Shown: one piece after another, positions 10,777 to 19,553 of the stretch
Numbering within the stretch: position 1 is the stretch's first letter
How the letters are laid out: each line of letters begins with the position of its first letter
Assembly (NCBI RefSeq): GCF_014218335.1
Contig: NZ_AP023367.1
Location: forward strand, 15,001-79,000
Length of the DNA: 64,000 nucleotides
Origin: Anaerocolumna cellulosilytica
GTDB taxonomy: Bacteria > Bacillota > Clostridia > Lachnospirales > Lachnospiraceae
Direction of reading: 5' to 3'
Translations under genes and position numbers: made by a program
Notes under the pieces: generated by a model
What the model was told of the DNA's origin: nothing
The model's input: the letters and a program-made list of their open reading frames with translations, nothing else
Database searches by the model: none

Positions 10777-12552
10777 CTATAAATTTTTAAATTGAGCCAT
10801 ATACAAGTCGTAGTACATACCCTTCAGAGCTAGGAGTTCTTGGGAGGTTCCTTGTTCCTTGATACCTTGATCATCTATAACAAAAATGCGGTCTGCTTTT
10901 TGAATGGTTGATAAACGGTGTGCTATGACAAATGAGGTACGTCCCTTTAACAGGGTTTCAATACCTTGCTGCACTAATAATTCTGTATGGGTATCAATAC
11001 TTGAAGTTGCCTCATCTAAGATTAATATTTTCGGCATGGATACCATTGTTCGGGCAAAGGCTAAAAGTTGTTTTTGACCTGCGGATAGTCCTGAGCCTCT
11101 TTCTTTTAATTCAGTATCATAGCCTTTTTCTAATTTGATAATAAAATCGTGAGCATTTACAGCTTTGGCAGCAGCAATAATTTCTTCATCAGTTGCGTCT
11201 AGCTTACCATAACGCAAATTATCTTTTATAGTTCCTGAAAACAAAAAATTGTCCTGTGTCATAATGCCCATTTGCTGTCTTAAACTCTCAATTGATACAT
11301 TTTTAATATTGTAATTATCTATATAGATATCACCGCTTTGCACATCATAAAAACGGCTAATCAGGTTGACAATGGTTGTTTTACCGGCACCGGTAGGACC
11401 CACTAAGGCAATGGTTTCGCCAGGTTTAATATGGAAGCTTACATCTTTTAACACCTGTGTATCTTTGTCATAAGCAAAGGATACCTCATTAAATATAACC
11501 TCACCATTTATTTCAGGTAGTTCAACTACCTTATCACCATCTTCGATTTCCGGTTTGGTATCCATAATCTCAAAGATACGTTCTGCTCCGGATATATTGG
11601 TTATAAGTTGGTTGTAGAAGTTACTTAAATTCATAATAGGACGCCAAAACATGGAGATGTAGGTTCCAAAGGCAATTAAGGTACCTACTGGTACACTTTG
11701 ATTTCCTGTCATTTTTACTCCTACAAAGTAAAGGGATACCATACCAAGCCCCCAGCAAAAATCTATAACCGGACCGAATGCATCGCTTAATCGGACTGCT
11801 TTTACAAAAGAGTCTCTATGCTCTGCTAACAGATCATCAAAGGCAGCAGCAGTTTCGCCTTCTGCCGTGAAGCTTTGTACAATTCGTATTCCGGATAAAT
11901 CCTCGTGAATAAAGGCATTTAAATTGGAGCTTTTCTTACGGTGTATCCGCCATCTCATATGGGAGTAGACTTGGATTAACCACATACAGATAATTAACAG
12001 TGGAAGACTTATCATGGCAGCCAGAGCTAGTCTAAAATTCTTTAGCATCATAATTGCTACAACTGCACATATAGTAATAAAATCAGGTATTAAGGTGGTA
12101 ACACTATTAGATAATACATCTTTTAAGGAATTAACATCCCCTATAATTCTTGCAAGAATTTTACCTGTTGGGCGACTGTCAAAAAAGCCAAAGCTTAGTT
12201 TTTGTATATGCGTGTATAAGTCCTGTCTTACGGTTAATAAGACATTGTTTGAAATTTTAGCCATAATATACATTCTTAACTTAACCAGTAATATAAGAAT
12301 AGTGTTGATAATGACTGCAATGATTCCTAATTGTAATAATGATTTCGTATCCTTATTAGCAATATTAACGTCTATGGCATGCTCTACAATTAAAGGGTTA
12401 ACCAGAGTTATTGTTACGGTGCAGGCCATAATAAGTAAAACTAGGATTATTTCTTTCTTATAAGTTAATAAATAACGAAATAACCTTAGCAAAGTTTTTA
12501 TTTTACCGACACTAACGGATTTTTCGTCGTCTCGGATTGCATTTACTGACAT
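10777..12552 (-). CDS. ABC exporter half-transporter (canonical Walker B subunit)
   Basis: A 591-residue type-IV ABC exporter: six-helix transmembrane domain (about residues 30-330) fused to a nucleotide-binding domain. NBD motifs are Walker A GPTGAGKTTI, Q-loop MGIMTQDNFLFS, signature LSAGQKQ, Walker B ILILDEATSS with the catalytic Glu, and switch His in FVIAHRLST. The non-canonical signature (LSAGQ instead of LSGGQ) fits the partner half of a heterodimer whose other subunit has a degenerate ATP site. Start ATG follows AAGGAGGAAC. It is second in a two-gene minus-strand operon, 41 bp after its partner. It resembles BmrCD/YheHI-type multidrug exporters; the substrate cannot be read from sequence. 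Confidence 0.93.
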   Translation of the reverse strand: MSVNAIRDDEKSVSVGKIKTLLRLFRYLLTYKKEIILVLLIMACTVTITLVNPLIVEHAIDVNIANKDTKSLLQLGIIAVIINTILILLVKLRMYIMAKISNNVLLTVRQDLYTHIQKLSFGFFDSRPTGKILARIIGDVNSLKDVLSNSVTTLIPDFITICAVVAIMMLKNFRLALAAMISLPLLIICMWLIQVYSHMRWRIHRKKSSNLNAFIHEDLSGIRIVQSFTAEGETAAAFDDLLAEHRDSFVKAVRLSDAFGPVIDFCWGLGMVSLYFVGVKMTGNQSVPVGTLIAFGTYISMFWRPIMNLSNFYNQLITNISGAERIFEIMDTKPEIEDGDKVVELPEINGEVIFNEVSFAYDKDTQVLKDVSFHIKPGETIALVGPTGAGKTTIVNLISRFYDVQSGDIYIDNYNIKNVSIESLRQQMGIMTQDNFLFSGTIKDNLRYGKLDATDEEIIAAAKAVNAHDFIIKLEKGYDTELKERGSGLSAGQKQLLAFARTMVSMPKILILDEATSSIDTHTELLVQQGIETLLKGRTSFVIAHRLSTIQKADRIFVIDDQGIKEQGTSQELLALKGMYYDLYMAQFKNL

Positions 12553-12593
12553 TTAAGTTCCTCCTTTTGGTTTGTTTTAAGGTTTTTACCTTA

Positions 12594-14330
12594 TTACATA
12601 GCCAGGGAATTATCATTTATATATTCACCGTACTGGGCTAGATAGGTTTTGTAATATAGCCCTTCTGAGCTTAACAGCTCTTCATGGGTACCTCGTTCAG
12701 CAATGGTTCCTTCTTCAAGAATTATGATTTCATCTGCATTTCGAACAGCTGAAATACGATGGGCAATAATTATCTTGCTTACATTTTTTAAATCATTTAA
12801 AGATTTTTGAATTAAATGCTCAGTTTCCATATCCAGTGCAGAAGTAGAATCATCTAATACAAGTATGGGTGTTTTTTTCGCCAGTGCCCTAGCGATACTG
12901 ATACGCTGTTTCTGACCGCCAGATAAACCAACACCTCGTTCGCCAATGATGGTATCATACTGACTTTCCATTCGCTCGATAAAATCTCTTGCCTGTGCAT
13001 TGGATACAGATTGAAGAATCTCTTCTTCGGTTATAGAACAACGTTTTCCAAGCTTAATATTTTCTGTTACAGTATCCGAAAACAGGAACACATCTTGCAT
13101 AACAAGGGATATGTTTTTCCTAAGCTCATGTAGTGATAAATCTTTAACGTCAACCCCATCAAGCTTTATAGTACCTTGTTCTACATCATAAAAACGCTGC
13201 AAAAGATTAATTATAGAGGTTTTTCCTGCACCTGTTGCACCCATAATACCGATGGTTTTTCCATGACCAAGTTTGAAGCTGATGTCTTTTAGGATTTCTT
13301 TTTCTCCGTGAGAGTAAGATACATGGTTAAACTCAATATCACCTTTAACCTGACCCAACACAATGGGGCTTTCTTTTTCCTCAATAGAAGGTGTTTCTTG
13401 TAAGATTTTCTTAACCCTTTTGTTAGAGGCAAAAGCAGAAGCTAATTCATTGCTCAACCAGGCGAGCATTTCCATGGGCCATATAATATTATTAGAGTAC
13501 TCAGTAAAAGCACCTAAAGTACCTAAGGAGATTTCACCGTTGATAACCATTACCCCACCAAAGATAATTACTGTAATTGGAAGTAATTTTGTAATCAATT
13601 GAAAATACGGATTGTATTTAACAAATATCTTTGATTGCTTCATATGCAAATCATAATATCTTTTGTTATGGGATAAAAATTTCTTTATTTCAAATTTTTC
13701 TCTTGCAAAAGCTTTTACGGTTCTAACACCTGCCAGATTCTCTTGGGCTACCGTGTTTAATTCTGCATTTTCTTCACTGATTTGCTCATAAACAACTCCT
13801 AGTTTCTTCTCCATAAGGAAGGCGATACAGGCTACGATAGGCATAGCAATAATCGGAATGATAGTAAGTTTGGGACTTAAGGATATCATACAATATAATA
13901 CAATAGAGATATGAAACACCACTTCTATAACTAACATACCAACAAATCCCAAGGCATTCCAAAGCTTATCGACATCATCCTTGACATGTGACATTAATTC
14001 ACCAGTGTTTTGTTTATCAAAGAAATGAACCGAAAGCGTTTGAATATGGCGGAACAAGTTGCGTCTGATATCACAGGCAATTTTAGAACTTACCAAATCA
14101 AAACTAAGTTCTTTTATATAGCCAAAAATACTGCGTCCTACACCAATGATTAAAATAGCAGTGAGAAGCTTGGTTAACTGGCTTTTGTCCTGACCAACTA
14201 TAACATCATCTATGATTCTTTTTGTAATCTGAGGTGACAGCATATCTAAGGATATACTGACAATCATACAGACAATTGCAATTACATATACATACCAATA
14301 CTTTCGTATGTATTTAGTTATTTTTTTCAT
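12594..14330 (-). CDS. ABC exporter half-transporter (degenerate Walker B subunit)
   Basis: A 578-residue ABC exporter with an N-terminal six-helix membrane domain and C-terminal NBD. Motifs are Walker A GATGAGKTSI, Q-loop ISLVMQDVFLFS, signature LSGGQKQRISIARA, Walker B ILVLDDSTSALD, and switch His in IIIAHRISAV. The catalytic glutamate after Walker B is replaced by aspartate, the known mark of the degenerate site in heterodimeric exporters such as TM287/288 and BmrCD. It is transcribed first, upstream of the second half-transporter. A long leader with a short ORF and intrinsic terminator precedes it (14331-14788), suggesting attenuation control. A small GC hairpin (GCCGC/GCGGC, about 14346-14359) lies just before its ribosome binding site. 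Confidence 0.93.
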   Translation of the reverse strand: MKKITKYIRKYWYVYVIAIVCMIVSISLDMLSPQITKRIIDDVIVGQDKSQLTKLLTAILIIGVGRSIFGYIKELSFDLVSSKIACDIRRNLFRHIQTLSVHFFDKQNTGELMSHVKDDVDKLWNALGFVGMLVIEVVFHISIVLYCMISLSPKLTIIPIIAMPIVACIAFLMEKKLGVVYEQISEENAELNTVAQENLAGVRTVKAFAREKFEIKKFLSHNKRYYDLHMKQSKIFVKYNPYFQLITKLLPITVIIFGGVMVINGEISLGTLGAFTEYSNNIIWPMEMLAWLSNELASAFASNKRVKKILQETPSIEEKESPIVLGQVKGDIEFNHVSYSHGEKEILKDISFKLGHGKTIGIMGATGAGKTSIINLLQRFYDVEQGTIKLDGVDVKDLSLHELRKNISLVMQDVFLFSDTVTENIKLGKRCSITEEEILQSVSNAQARDFIERMESQYDTIIGERGVGLSGGQKQRISIARALAKKTPILVLDDSTSALDMETEHLIQKSLNDLKNVSKIIIAHRISAVRNADEIIILEEGTIAERGTHEELLSSEGLYYKTYLAQYGEYINDNSLAM

Positions 14331-14624
14331 TACTACCTCACATTCTGCCGCTACGGCGGCATAAAATCTGTTAAAAGAAGCTTTACAGGTTCTTTTTAAG
14401 AAGAGTTATATCTTTTTAACCACACAAAATAGTATTCTCAATGATACCCCCCATTTCTCAGTCCATGACCCTACAGACATCCCTTTTTGACAACTAACTA
14501 ACAAGCTGATTGTAATGAATTAAAAATACACAGTTATTTTGTAATTCTTTTGATATTGGGTCTGAAAATGATTTTGTTAGAAAGTTACAAGTTACTTTTA
14601 TGTATTAAATTGCCAATTACAGGC

Positions 14625-14651
14625 AAAAAAAACCGTGGTAAGATACCACGG
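14625..14651 (-). terminator. Strong intrinsic terminator in the ABC-exporter leader
   Basis: On the minus strand CCGTGGTA, loop TCT, TACCACGG is followed by eight T. It sits 60 nt after the stop of a 25-codon ORF and about 300 nt before the first exporter gene, so it could end a short leader transcript. Confidence 0.8.
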
Positions 14652-14710
14652 CAATAAAAGTCATTATATGATATAGATAACCAAGCCAGATACAGCTGGT
14701 TAATTACATA

Positions 14711-14788
14711 CTATAAAGAAACAATGATTGAGGTAATCTTACTAAATGTTATGCTGTTAATTCCATACGCTCTAAAAAATGTATTCAT
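14711..14788 (-). CDS. Putative 25-residue leader peptide upstream of ABC exporter
   Basis: A short minus-strand ORF of 25 codons (MNTFFRAYGI...SIIVSL) with a good Shine-Dalgarno AGAGAGG eight bases before its ATG. It is followed by a strong intrinsic terminator and, further on, by the two ABC half-transporter genes. No homologue is recognised. The order promoter, short ORF, terminator, exporter pair resembles the bmrB-bmrCD arrangement of Bacillus subtilis, where a translated leader controls attenuation in response to ribosome-targeting drugs. That role is an inference. Between ORF and terminator a small hairpin (AACCAG...TTGGTT) could be part of an alternative fold. It could instead be an independent small peptide or chance. 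Confidence 0.5.
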   Translation of the reverse strand: MNTFFRAYGINSITFSKITSIIVSL

Positions 14789-14970
14789 AAGTTTTACCTC
14801 TCTTTCTTTTATAGTCTTTCACCATTATAACACAATAGTAATTATTGTCAATAAAAACGTTATAAATTGTTAAAAGTTTTTTTACTAGCACCAAATATTT
14901 ATCAATATTAATACTTCATTAATATTTTATTAAGTTTGTAAATATTCAAAAATTGTTCATATATGAATGG

Positions 14971-14976
14971 TATAAT
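14971..14976 (+). promoter_or_regulatory. Candidate -10 of the small alarmone synthetase gene
   Basis: A TATAAT box about 90 bp before the start codon, within TGAATGGTATAATG. No good -35 at 17 bp was found. Confidence 0.35.
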
Positions 14977-15063
14977 GTAAGGGTAAGCAAGTTCTACTGC
15001 ATATAAAAGCTTATGGGATGAAGGATTGACAGAATAACAGGGGTATCCTTATAGGAGGAGAAA

Positions 15064-15969
15064 ATGGATTTACCGATATTTTACAATGAAGAAGATGAAT
15101 GGAAAAAAGTAATGCTGATGTACGATTCAGCATTAAAAGAAGTTAATACAAAACTGGAGATTTTAAATAATGAATTTAAATTAGATCATAAATATAATCC
15201 GATTGAACATATTACCTCAAGAATTAAGACTCCTCAGAGTATTGCTAAAAAGATACGACACAACGGAAGAGAACTGACGGTTGAAAATATAGTTAAGTAT
15301 ATTAATGATGTAGCAGGTATCCGTATTATCTGCTCCTTCACTTCAGATATATATAGAATTGCTGATTTAATTGCAAAGCAAAGTGATGTTCAGGTACTTA
15401 AGGTTAAAGATTATATCATGTGTCCGAAACCAAACGGATATACCAGCTATCATATGATTATTTCCGTACCTATTTTTTTGTCCAATACGATGGTTAATGT
15501 TAAGGTAGAGATACAGATACGTACAATTGCCATGGATTTTTGGGCCAGTCTGGAGCATAAAATTTATTATAAATTTGAAGGAAATGCGCCAGAGCGTATA
15601 AGTAAGGAATTAAAGGAGTGTGCTGATGTAATTGCTTTTTTAGACCATAAAATGCTTACTCTAAATGAAGAAATAAAGATGCATAATCCAGAAAATGAAA
15701 TTGAACAGTACAAGGAGATTTTATCTGAGAATTTTCAGAATATGATAAGGGAATCTTACGGTACTGTTATTGATGAAGAGACAGAGGAGGAACAGGAGAA
15801 AGAGAACCTATCGCAGTCAGCAGAGGTCTTTGCACAGGCAGCAGTCAACGAAGTAGGTACTTTAGGGGACGAGGAAGCAGTCAATGAAGTGAACGCAGAT
15901 AAGAAATCAGGAAAGAAAAGTCCAGAAAAAAAGTCTGAGGGAAAGCTGTTAAAGTTTTTCAGACCATAA
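15064..15969 (+). CDS. Small alarmone synthetase (RelA/SpoT synthetase domain)
   Basis: A 301-residue cytoplasmic protein. Residues about 1-215 match the single-domain (p)ppGpp synthetases of the RelQ/YjbM type, which transfer pyrophosphate from ATP to GTP/GDP. Visible motifs are SRIKTPQSIAKKI, NDVAGIRIICSF, PKPNGYTSYHMI and VEIQIRTIAMDFWASLEHK. No HD hydrolase, TGS or ACT domain is present, so it should only synthesise the alarmone. The C-terminal 80 residues are a low-complexity acidic then lysine-rich tail (EETEEEQEKE..., KKSGKKSPEKK) beyond the usual family length of about 210-230. ATG follows AGGAGGAGAAA. A bidirectional terminator separates it from the convergent S1 gene. Confidence 0.9.
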   Translation: MDLPIFYNEEDEWKKVMLMYDSALKEVNTKLEILNNEFKLDHKYNPIEHITSRIKTPQSIAKKIRHNGRELTVENIVKYINDVAGIRIICSFTSDIYRIADLIAKQSDVQVLKVKDYIMCPKPNGYTSYHMIISVPIFLSNTMVNVKVEIQIRTIAMDFWASLEHKIYYKFEGNAPERISKELKECADVIAFLDHKMLTLNEEIKMHNPENEIEQYKEILSENFQNMIRESYGTVIDEETEEEQEKENLSQSAEVFAQAAVNEVGTLGDEEAVNEVNADKKSGKKSPEKKSEGKLLKFFRP

Positions 15970-15995
15970 ATAGAGATTAACATAATTAGCAAAAA

Positions 15996-16034
15996 GATAG
16001 GCTTCCTTGGCAAAATAGGAGGCCTATCCCTTTT
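15996..16034. terminator. Bidirectional terminator
   Basis: Arms GATAGGCTTCC (15996-16006) and GGAGGCCTATC (16018-16028) form 11 bp with one G-U pair, flanked by AAAAA on the left and CTTTT on the right. It serves the convergent alarmone synthetase and S1-domain genes. Confidence 0.8.
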
Positions 16035-16047
16035 ATAAGAAAGATGA

Positions 16048-17037
16048 TTAGTCCAGTTTGAATTTTGATAATAAACCTGCAAGTCCGGTTGCAGCTTCAC
16101 CACCGGAATTATATTCAAAGGGAACTTCTTCTACAGATTCAACCACTTCTGTGTTTTCTTCTACAGCTCTCATACTTAAGCCGATTTTACCTTCTTTAAC
16201 ATCTGTAATTTTAACAGTAACTTCTTGTCCTTCTTTTAACACTTCACCAGGAGATTTAATACGTTTGTTGCTTATCTGGGAGATATGAAGCAGTCCGGAA
16301 AGTCCGTCTCCGATGTTAACGAAAGCACCGTAGGGTGCAATTTTTTCTACAATTCCCTTTGTTATAATACCTACCTGTAAATGTGAAATTTTTGAATTTT
16401 TCTCAGCCAGGTTCTTATCCTTTTCTACTTCCTTACCGGAAAGAACCAGCTTGTTATTGCTTTCATCCACGGTAATTACGATTACCTGAAGCTCTTTATT
16501 TACCCAAGTTTCCGGTGTTTCTACGTATTGAAGAGATAATTGGGACGCGGGAATGAAAGCTCTGATACCCTCAAGGTAGGTAATCACACCGCCATTTACA
16601 GCTTGTGCTATTTTAACATCAATTATTTTTTTCTCTTCTTTATATTCCTTTAATTTTACCCAGGATAGTATACTGTCAGCTTCTTTTTTAGATAACAGGA
16701 TATTTCCGTTACCGTCATCTTCTCTTATAACCGCTGCAGAAATTTCTGCCCCCACCTTAATGTCTGCTTTAATAGAAAATCTTGGGTCATGACTTAAATC
16801 TTCTAACCGGATAATTCCTTCCGCGTAATAGCCTAAGTCAACGGTAACTTCCGTATCAGATATACCAATTACAGTTCCCTTAACGATTTCACCTGCCTCA
16901 AGTTTGTGGAAGGAGCTATTTATCTGGTCTTCAAAATCTTTCATAGAAAGAGTAACCTCTGGTTGCTTTACCTGCTCTGTTGAAGTTTCATTATTTGTAG
17001 TATCCGGTGTTACATCAAAGTTATCTTGATTATTCAT
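16048..17037 (-). CDS. S1-domain RNA-binding protein (RpsA/YpfD-like)
   Basis: A 329-residue protein with successive S1 OB-fold domains at about residues 45-115, 130-200 and 215-285. The clearest is the third, IITKGIVEKIAPYGAFVNIGDG, followed by GLLHISQIS. Low-GC bacteria carry such three-to-four-domain S1 homologues, which bind mRNA or ribosomes without being the full six-domain ribosomal protein S1. The ATG at 17037 is preferred because GAGAGG lies eight bases before it; an in-frame ATG at 17058 has no such site. The N- and C-terminal tails are acidic. The upstream region 17038-17200 contains interleaved inverted repeats (GCGAAA/TTTCGC, AATCAC/GTGATT) that could be an mRNA leader. Confidence 0.88.
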   Translation of the reverse strand: MNNQDNFDVTPDTTNNETSTEQVKQPEVTLSMKDFEDQINSSFHKLEAGEIVKGTVIGISDTEVTVDLGYYAEGIIRLEDLSHDPRFSIKADIKVGAEISAAVIREDDGNGNILLSKKEADSILSWVKLKEYKEEKKIIDVKIAQAVNGGVITYLEGIRAFIPASQLSLQYVETPETWVNKELQVIVITVDESNNKLVLSGKEVEKDKNLAEKNSKISHLQVGIITKGIVEKIAPYGAFVNIGDGLSGLLHISQISNKRIKSPGEVLKEGQEVTVKITDVKEGKIGLSMRAVEENTEVVESVEEVPFEYNSGGEAATGLAGLLSKFKLD

Positions 17038-17331
17038 GAAAAATATCCTCTCTTTCAATCTATAATAGGCTAGCGAAACAACCTTTTTAATGAATGGAAC
17101 TAGTCAAATCACCGTAAAAGGTTCGATGCGTTGACAAGCCACTTATTTTAGTGATTTCGCCAAACTTACTTATACTAAACTTAGAATTTCGAAATTACCT
17201 AAATTTCTAATGCCCCAATCTGACTTACTCATAGGTATTATACCATAGGTTTTTCTATTAATTCAAGAAAAGCTCTTAATATATCTGAATTACTTCAAAT
17301 ACTTCCTGCAAAAAGTGCTAAAATAATCAAA

Positions 17332-17360
17332 TTGCTATAAGTTTGGGTGTATGATAAAAT
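17332..17360 (+). promoter_or_regulatory. Sigma-A-type promoter of the sigma-like gene
   Basis: TTGCTA (17332-17337), a 17-bp spacer, and TAAAAT (17355-17360), 55 bp before the start codon at 17416. Confidence 0.6.
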
Positions 17361-17415
17361 ATAACTAATATGATTCTAAAAAATATAGAAAGGACAGGGA
17401 CGAACGGAAAAGTAT

Positions 17416-18261
17416 ATGGAGAATAAAGAGAAGTTTCAAGAAATGTTAACAGATATATTAGAAGTCGCCAGAGTGCAAAGTAATCAATTGGGTATGAATG
17501 AAATAAAAAGTTTATTTGGAGATATGAACTTAAGTGAGGCCCAATATGAACATATATTTGCTTATCTGGCAGCCCATCATATACAGATTAAAGGCTACGT
17601 ATCAAATATAACTGAGTATGCAGAAGCGGTACAAAAACAGGAGCTTGAAGAAGAGGAAGCAATGAAGGAATCTGCAACTGATGAAACAAGTAAGAAACAA
17701 TCATCTAAAGATTCAGCGTATTTACAGATGTATTTGGAAGACTTAGAGGCAATATCAGCAGCGGAAGAGGGAGAAGAAGATTGTTTAGCAGATCGTATCC
17801 GCAGGGGTGATGCACGAGCCAAAAACAGGCTAATTGAAATTAATCTTAGAAGAGTTGTGGACATTGCACTAACCTATGAGAATCAGGGAATTACACTGGA
17901 GGACTTGATTCAAGAGGGAAATGTTGGGCTTATGAGTGCGCTGGAGGTTTTAAATGAGCTAACCCAAAAAGGGCAGGAAAAAGAATTTATTGAAGCTTAT
18001 ATTAAAAATTTTATGGAACTGTCTATTGAAGAGCAAAGAGAAAGTAATAGCTTTGAAAGCAATATCTTACAGAGAATTTCATATATCAGGAATGCGTCAA
18101 AGGAATTGGAAGAAGAGCTTTTAAGAGAACCAACGCTCCATGAACTGGCTCAGTATACCAAATTAAGAGAAGAAGAAGTTATTGATATCTTAAATATGTC
18201 AGCAGATGGGGTAAAAACAGAGCATAGTCATGGAAGTAAAGAGAGAGGTCACAGCCATTAA
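17416..18261 (+). CDS. Sigma-70-like protein lacking region 4
   Basis: A 281-residue protein related to primary/alternative sigma-70 factors. The N-terminal 70 residues resemble region 1.1. An acidic linker follows. Region 1.2-2.2 is recognisable (LADRIRRGDARAKNRLIEIN and LRRVVDIALTYENQG, ITLEDLIQEGNVGLMSALE). Region 3 follows as EEELLREPTLHELAQYTKL. The core of regions 2.3-2.4, normally aromatic and basic for promoter melting and -10 recognition, is replaced by an acidic helix (AYIKNFMELSIEEQRE). Region 4, which binds the -35, is absent; the protein ends in a His-rich tail (HSHGSKERGHSH). It may bind RNA polymerase without normal promoter recognition, acting as a modulator, or be a degenerate paralogue. 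No frameshift is apparent. Confidence 0.8.
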   Translation: MENKEKFQEMLTDILEVARVQSNQLGMNEIKSLFGDMNLSEAQYEHIFAYLAAHHIQIKGYVSNITEYAEAVQKQELEEEEAMKESATDETSKKQSSKDSAYLQMYLEDLEAISAAEEGEEDCLADRIRRGDARAKNRLIEINLRRVVDIALTYENQGITLEDLIQEGNVGLMSALEVLNELTQKGQEKEFIEAYIKNFMELSIEEQRESNSFESNILQRISYIRNASKELEEELLREPTLHELAQYTKLREEEVIDILNMSADGVKTEHSHGSKERGHSH

Positions 18262-18313
18262 TTAGTAAACACATCAGAATATTAAGCCGCCACTTAGAAA
18301 GGATTTGACTCCC

Positions 18314-19516
18314 ATGAACAACCGTGTAACTGAACATAATAAACCGGACAAGCGGTCGGAAACCGTCACAAAGATGTGGTACGAAGGATTTCTAAAGAAG
18401 AGGGTGCTATTATTATTTTTAACCCCGGTTTCTTTATTGCTTCTATGGCTGGTGCAAAAGAATACAGATATTGCAGAGTATGTATTTGCCAGAGGAATTT
18501 ATAAATTTCTATCTCAGGGAATTAGCTTTCTAACCGGCATTTTACCCTTTTCTGTTATGGAATTAGAAATCCTTCTGCTTCCATTTTTAGTTATAGGATA
18601 TTTTATTTATCAGTGTTATAAGATAGTTAGAAGTCTTTATCGCAAACAAAGAGATACTGGATATCAGGTTATAACAGGCTTCCTAAATGCCGGGTGTACT
18701 GTCAGTATTATTATCTTCCTTTATGTGATATTATGCGGTATTAATTACCACAGATATTCTTTTGGAGAACTAACCGGTTTAACTATACAAGACTCCTCTG
18801 TAGAGGAGCTGTATCAATTAAATGTAGCGCTGGCAAAAGAGGCCTCAGAACTTAGATATACATTGGAGCAAACAGAGGGTGTGGTTCAAGAAGACGGCAC
18901 TGTGTCTATTGAATTGTTTGATTGGAAGGAAACGGCTGATAAGGCAGAGGATGCTTATATAAAAGCTTCAGAAACTTATCCGGTTCTTGGAGGAAATTAC
19001 CATTCACTAAAAACAGTGTATTTTTCTGAAATTATGTCAATGATGGAGATTACCGGGATTTTCTTTCCGTTCACCATGGAAGCAAATGTTAATATTGACG
19101 TACCAGATTATTCAATCCCCGCTACCATGAGTCATGAATTGGCTCATCTTCGTGGATTTATGAGGGAGGATGAAGCTAATTTTATAGCATATCTGGTATG
19201 TAAGCAGTCAGAAGACCCAGTCTTTCAGTACAGCGGTACCATGCTTGCCTTAACCTATGCAAGTAATCAATTATATAAGCAAGATGAAGACTTGTATTAT
19301 GAGGTGCAAGGATTGTTTAGTAAGGGTATGCTGGCAGATTTAAGAGAAGACTACTATTATTGGGCAAAGTTTAGGAATACTGCAATTAGTGCCGTATCCA
19401 CCGCCATGAATGATAACTATCTAAAAGCCAATAAACAAAGCGACGGGGTAAAGAGCTACGGGCGCATGGTTGATTTACTTCTGGCAGAATACCGACATGA
19501 AAATGAATTTGAATAA
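18314..19516 (+). CDS. DUF3810-like membrane protein with HExxH motif
   Basis: About 400 residues. Three hydrophobic segments lie in the first 155 residues (around LLLFLTPVSLLLLWLV, LEILLLPFLVIGYFIY and TVSIIIFLYVILCGI), leaving a large C-terminal domain probably outside the cytoplasm. That domain carries MSHELAHLRGFMREDEANF, a zinc-metallopeptidase-type HExxH with a downstream glutamate, as in DUF3810 proteins. Function is not established; a membrane-anchored peptidase is a family-based inference. ATG 18314 is preferred over an upstream in-frame TTG because AGAAAGG lies 11 bases before it. Confidence 0.75.
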   Translation: MNNRVTEHNKPDKRSETVTKMWYEGFLKKRVLLLFLTPVSLLLLWLVQKNTDIAEYVFARGIYKFLSQGISFLTGILPFSVMELEILLLPFLVIGYFIYQCYKIVRSLYRKQRDTGYQVITGFLNAGCTVSIIIFLYVILCGINYHRYSFGELTGLTIQDSSVEELYQLNVALAKEASELRYTLEQTEGVVQEDGTVSIELFDWKETADKAEDAYIKASETYPVLGGNYHSLKTVYFSEIMSMMEITGIFFPFTMEANVNIDVPDYSIPATMSHELAHLRGFMREDEANFIAYLVCKQSEDPVFQYSGTMLALTYASNQLYKQDEDLYYEVQGLFSKGMLADLREDYYYWAKFRNTAISAVSTAMNDNYLKANKQSDGVKSYGRMVDLLLAEYRHENEFE

Positions 19517-19517
19517 G

Positions 19518-19553
19518 AAAGAGCCTATCTGGAATACAGGTAGGCTCTTTTAT
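19518..19553. terminator. Bidirectional terminator
   Basis: Arms AAAGAGCCTA (19518-19527) and TAGGCTCTTT (19541-19550) form a perfect 10-bp stem between convergent genes; the right arm runs into TTTTATC. The last codons of the minus-strand gene overlap it. Confidence 0.75.

Noticed and set aside
17100-17200. Interleaved inverted repeats before the S1-domain gene as a known ribosomal-protein leader
   Set aside because: No match to a leader I can name; the pairing is short and mentioned only with the gene.
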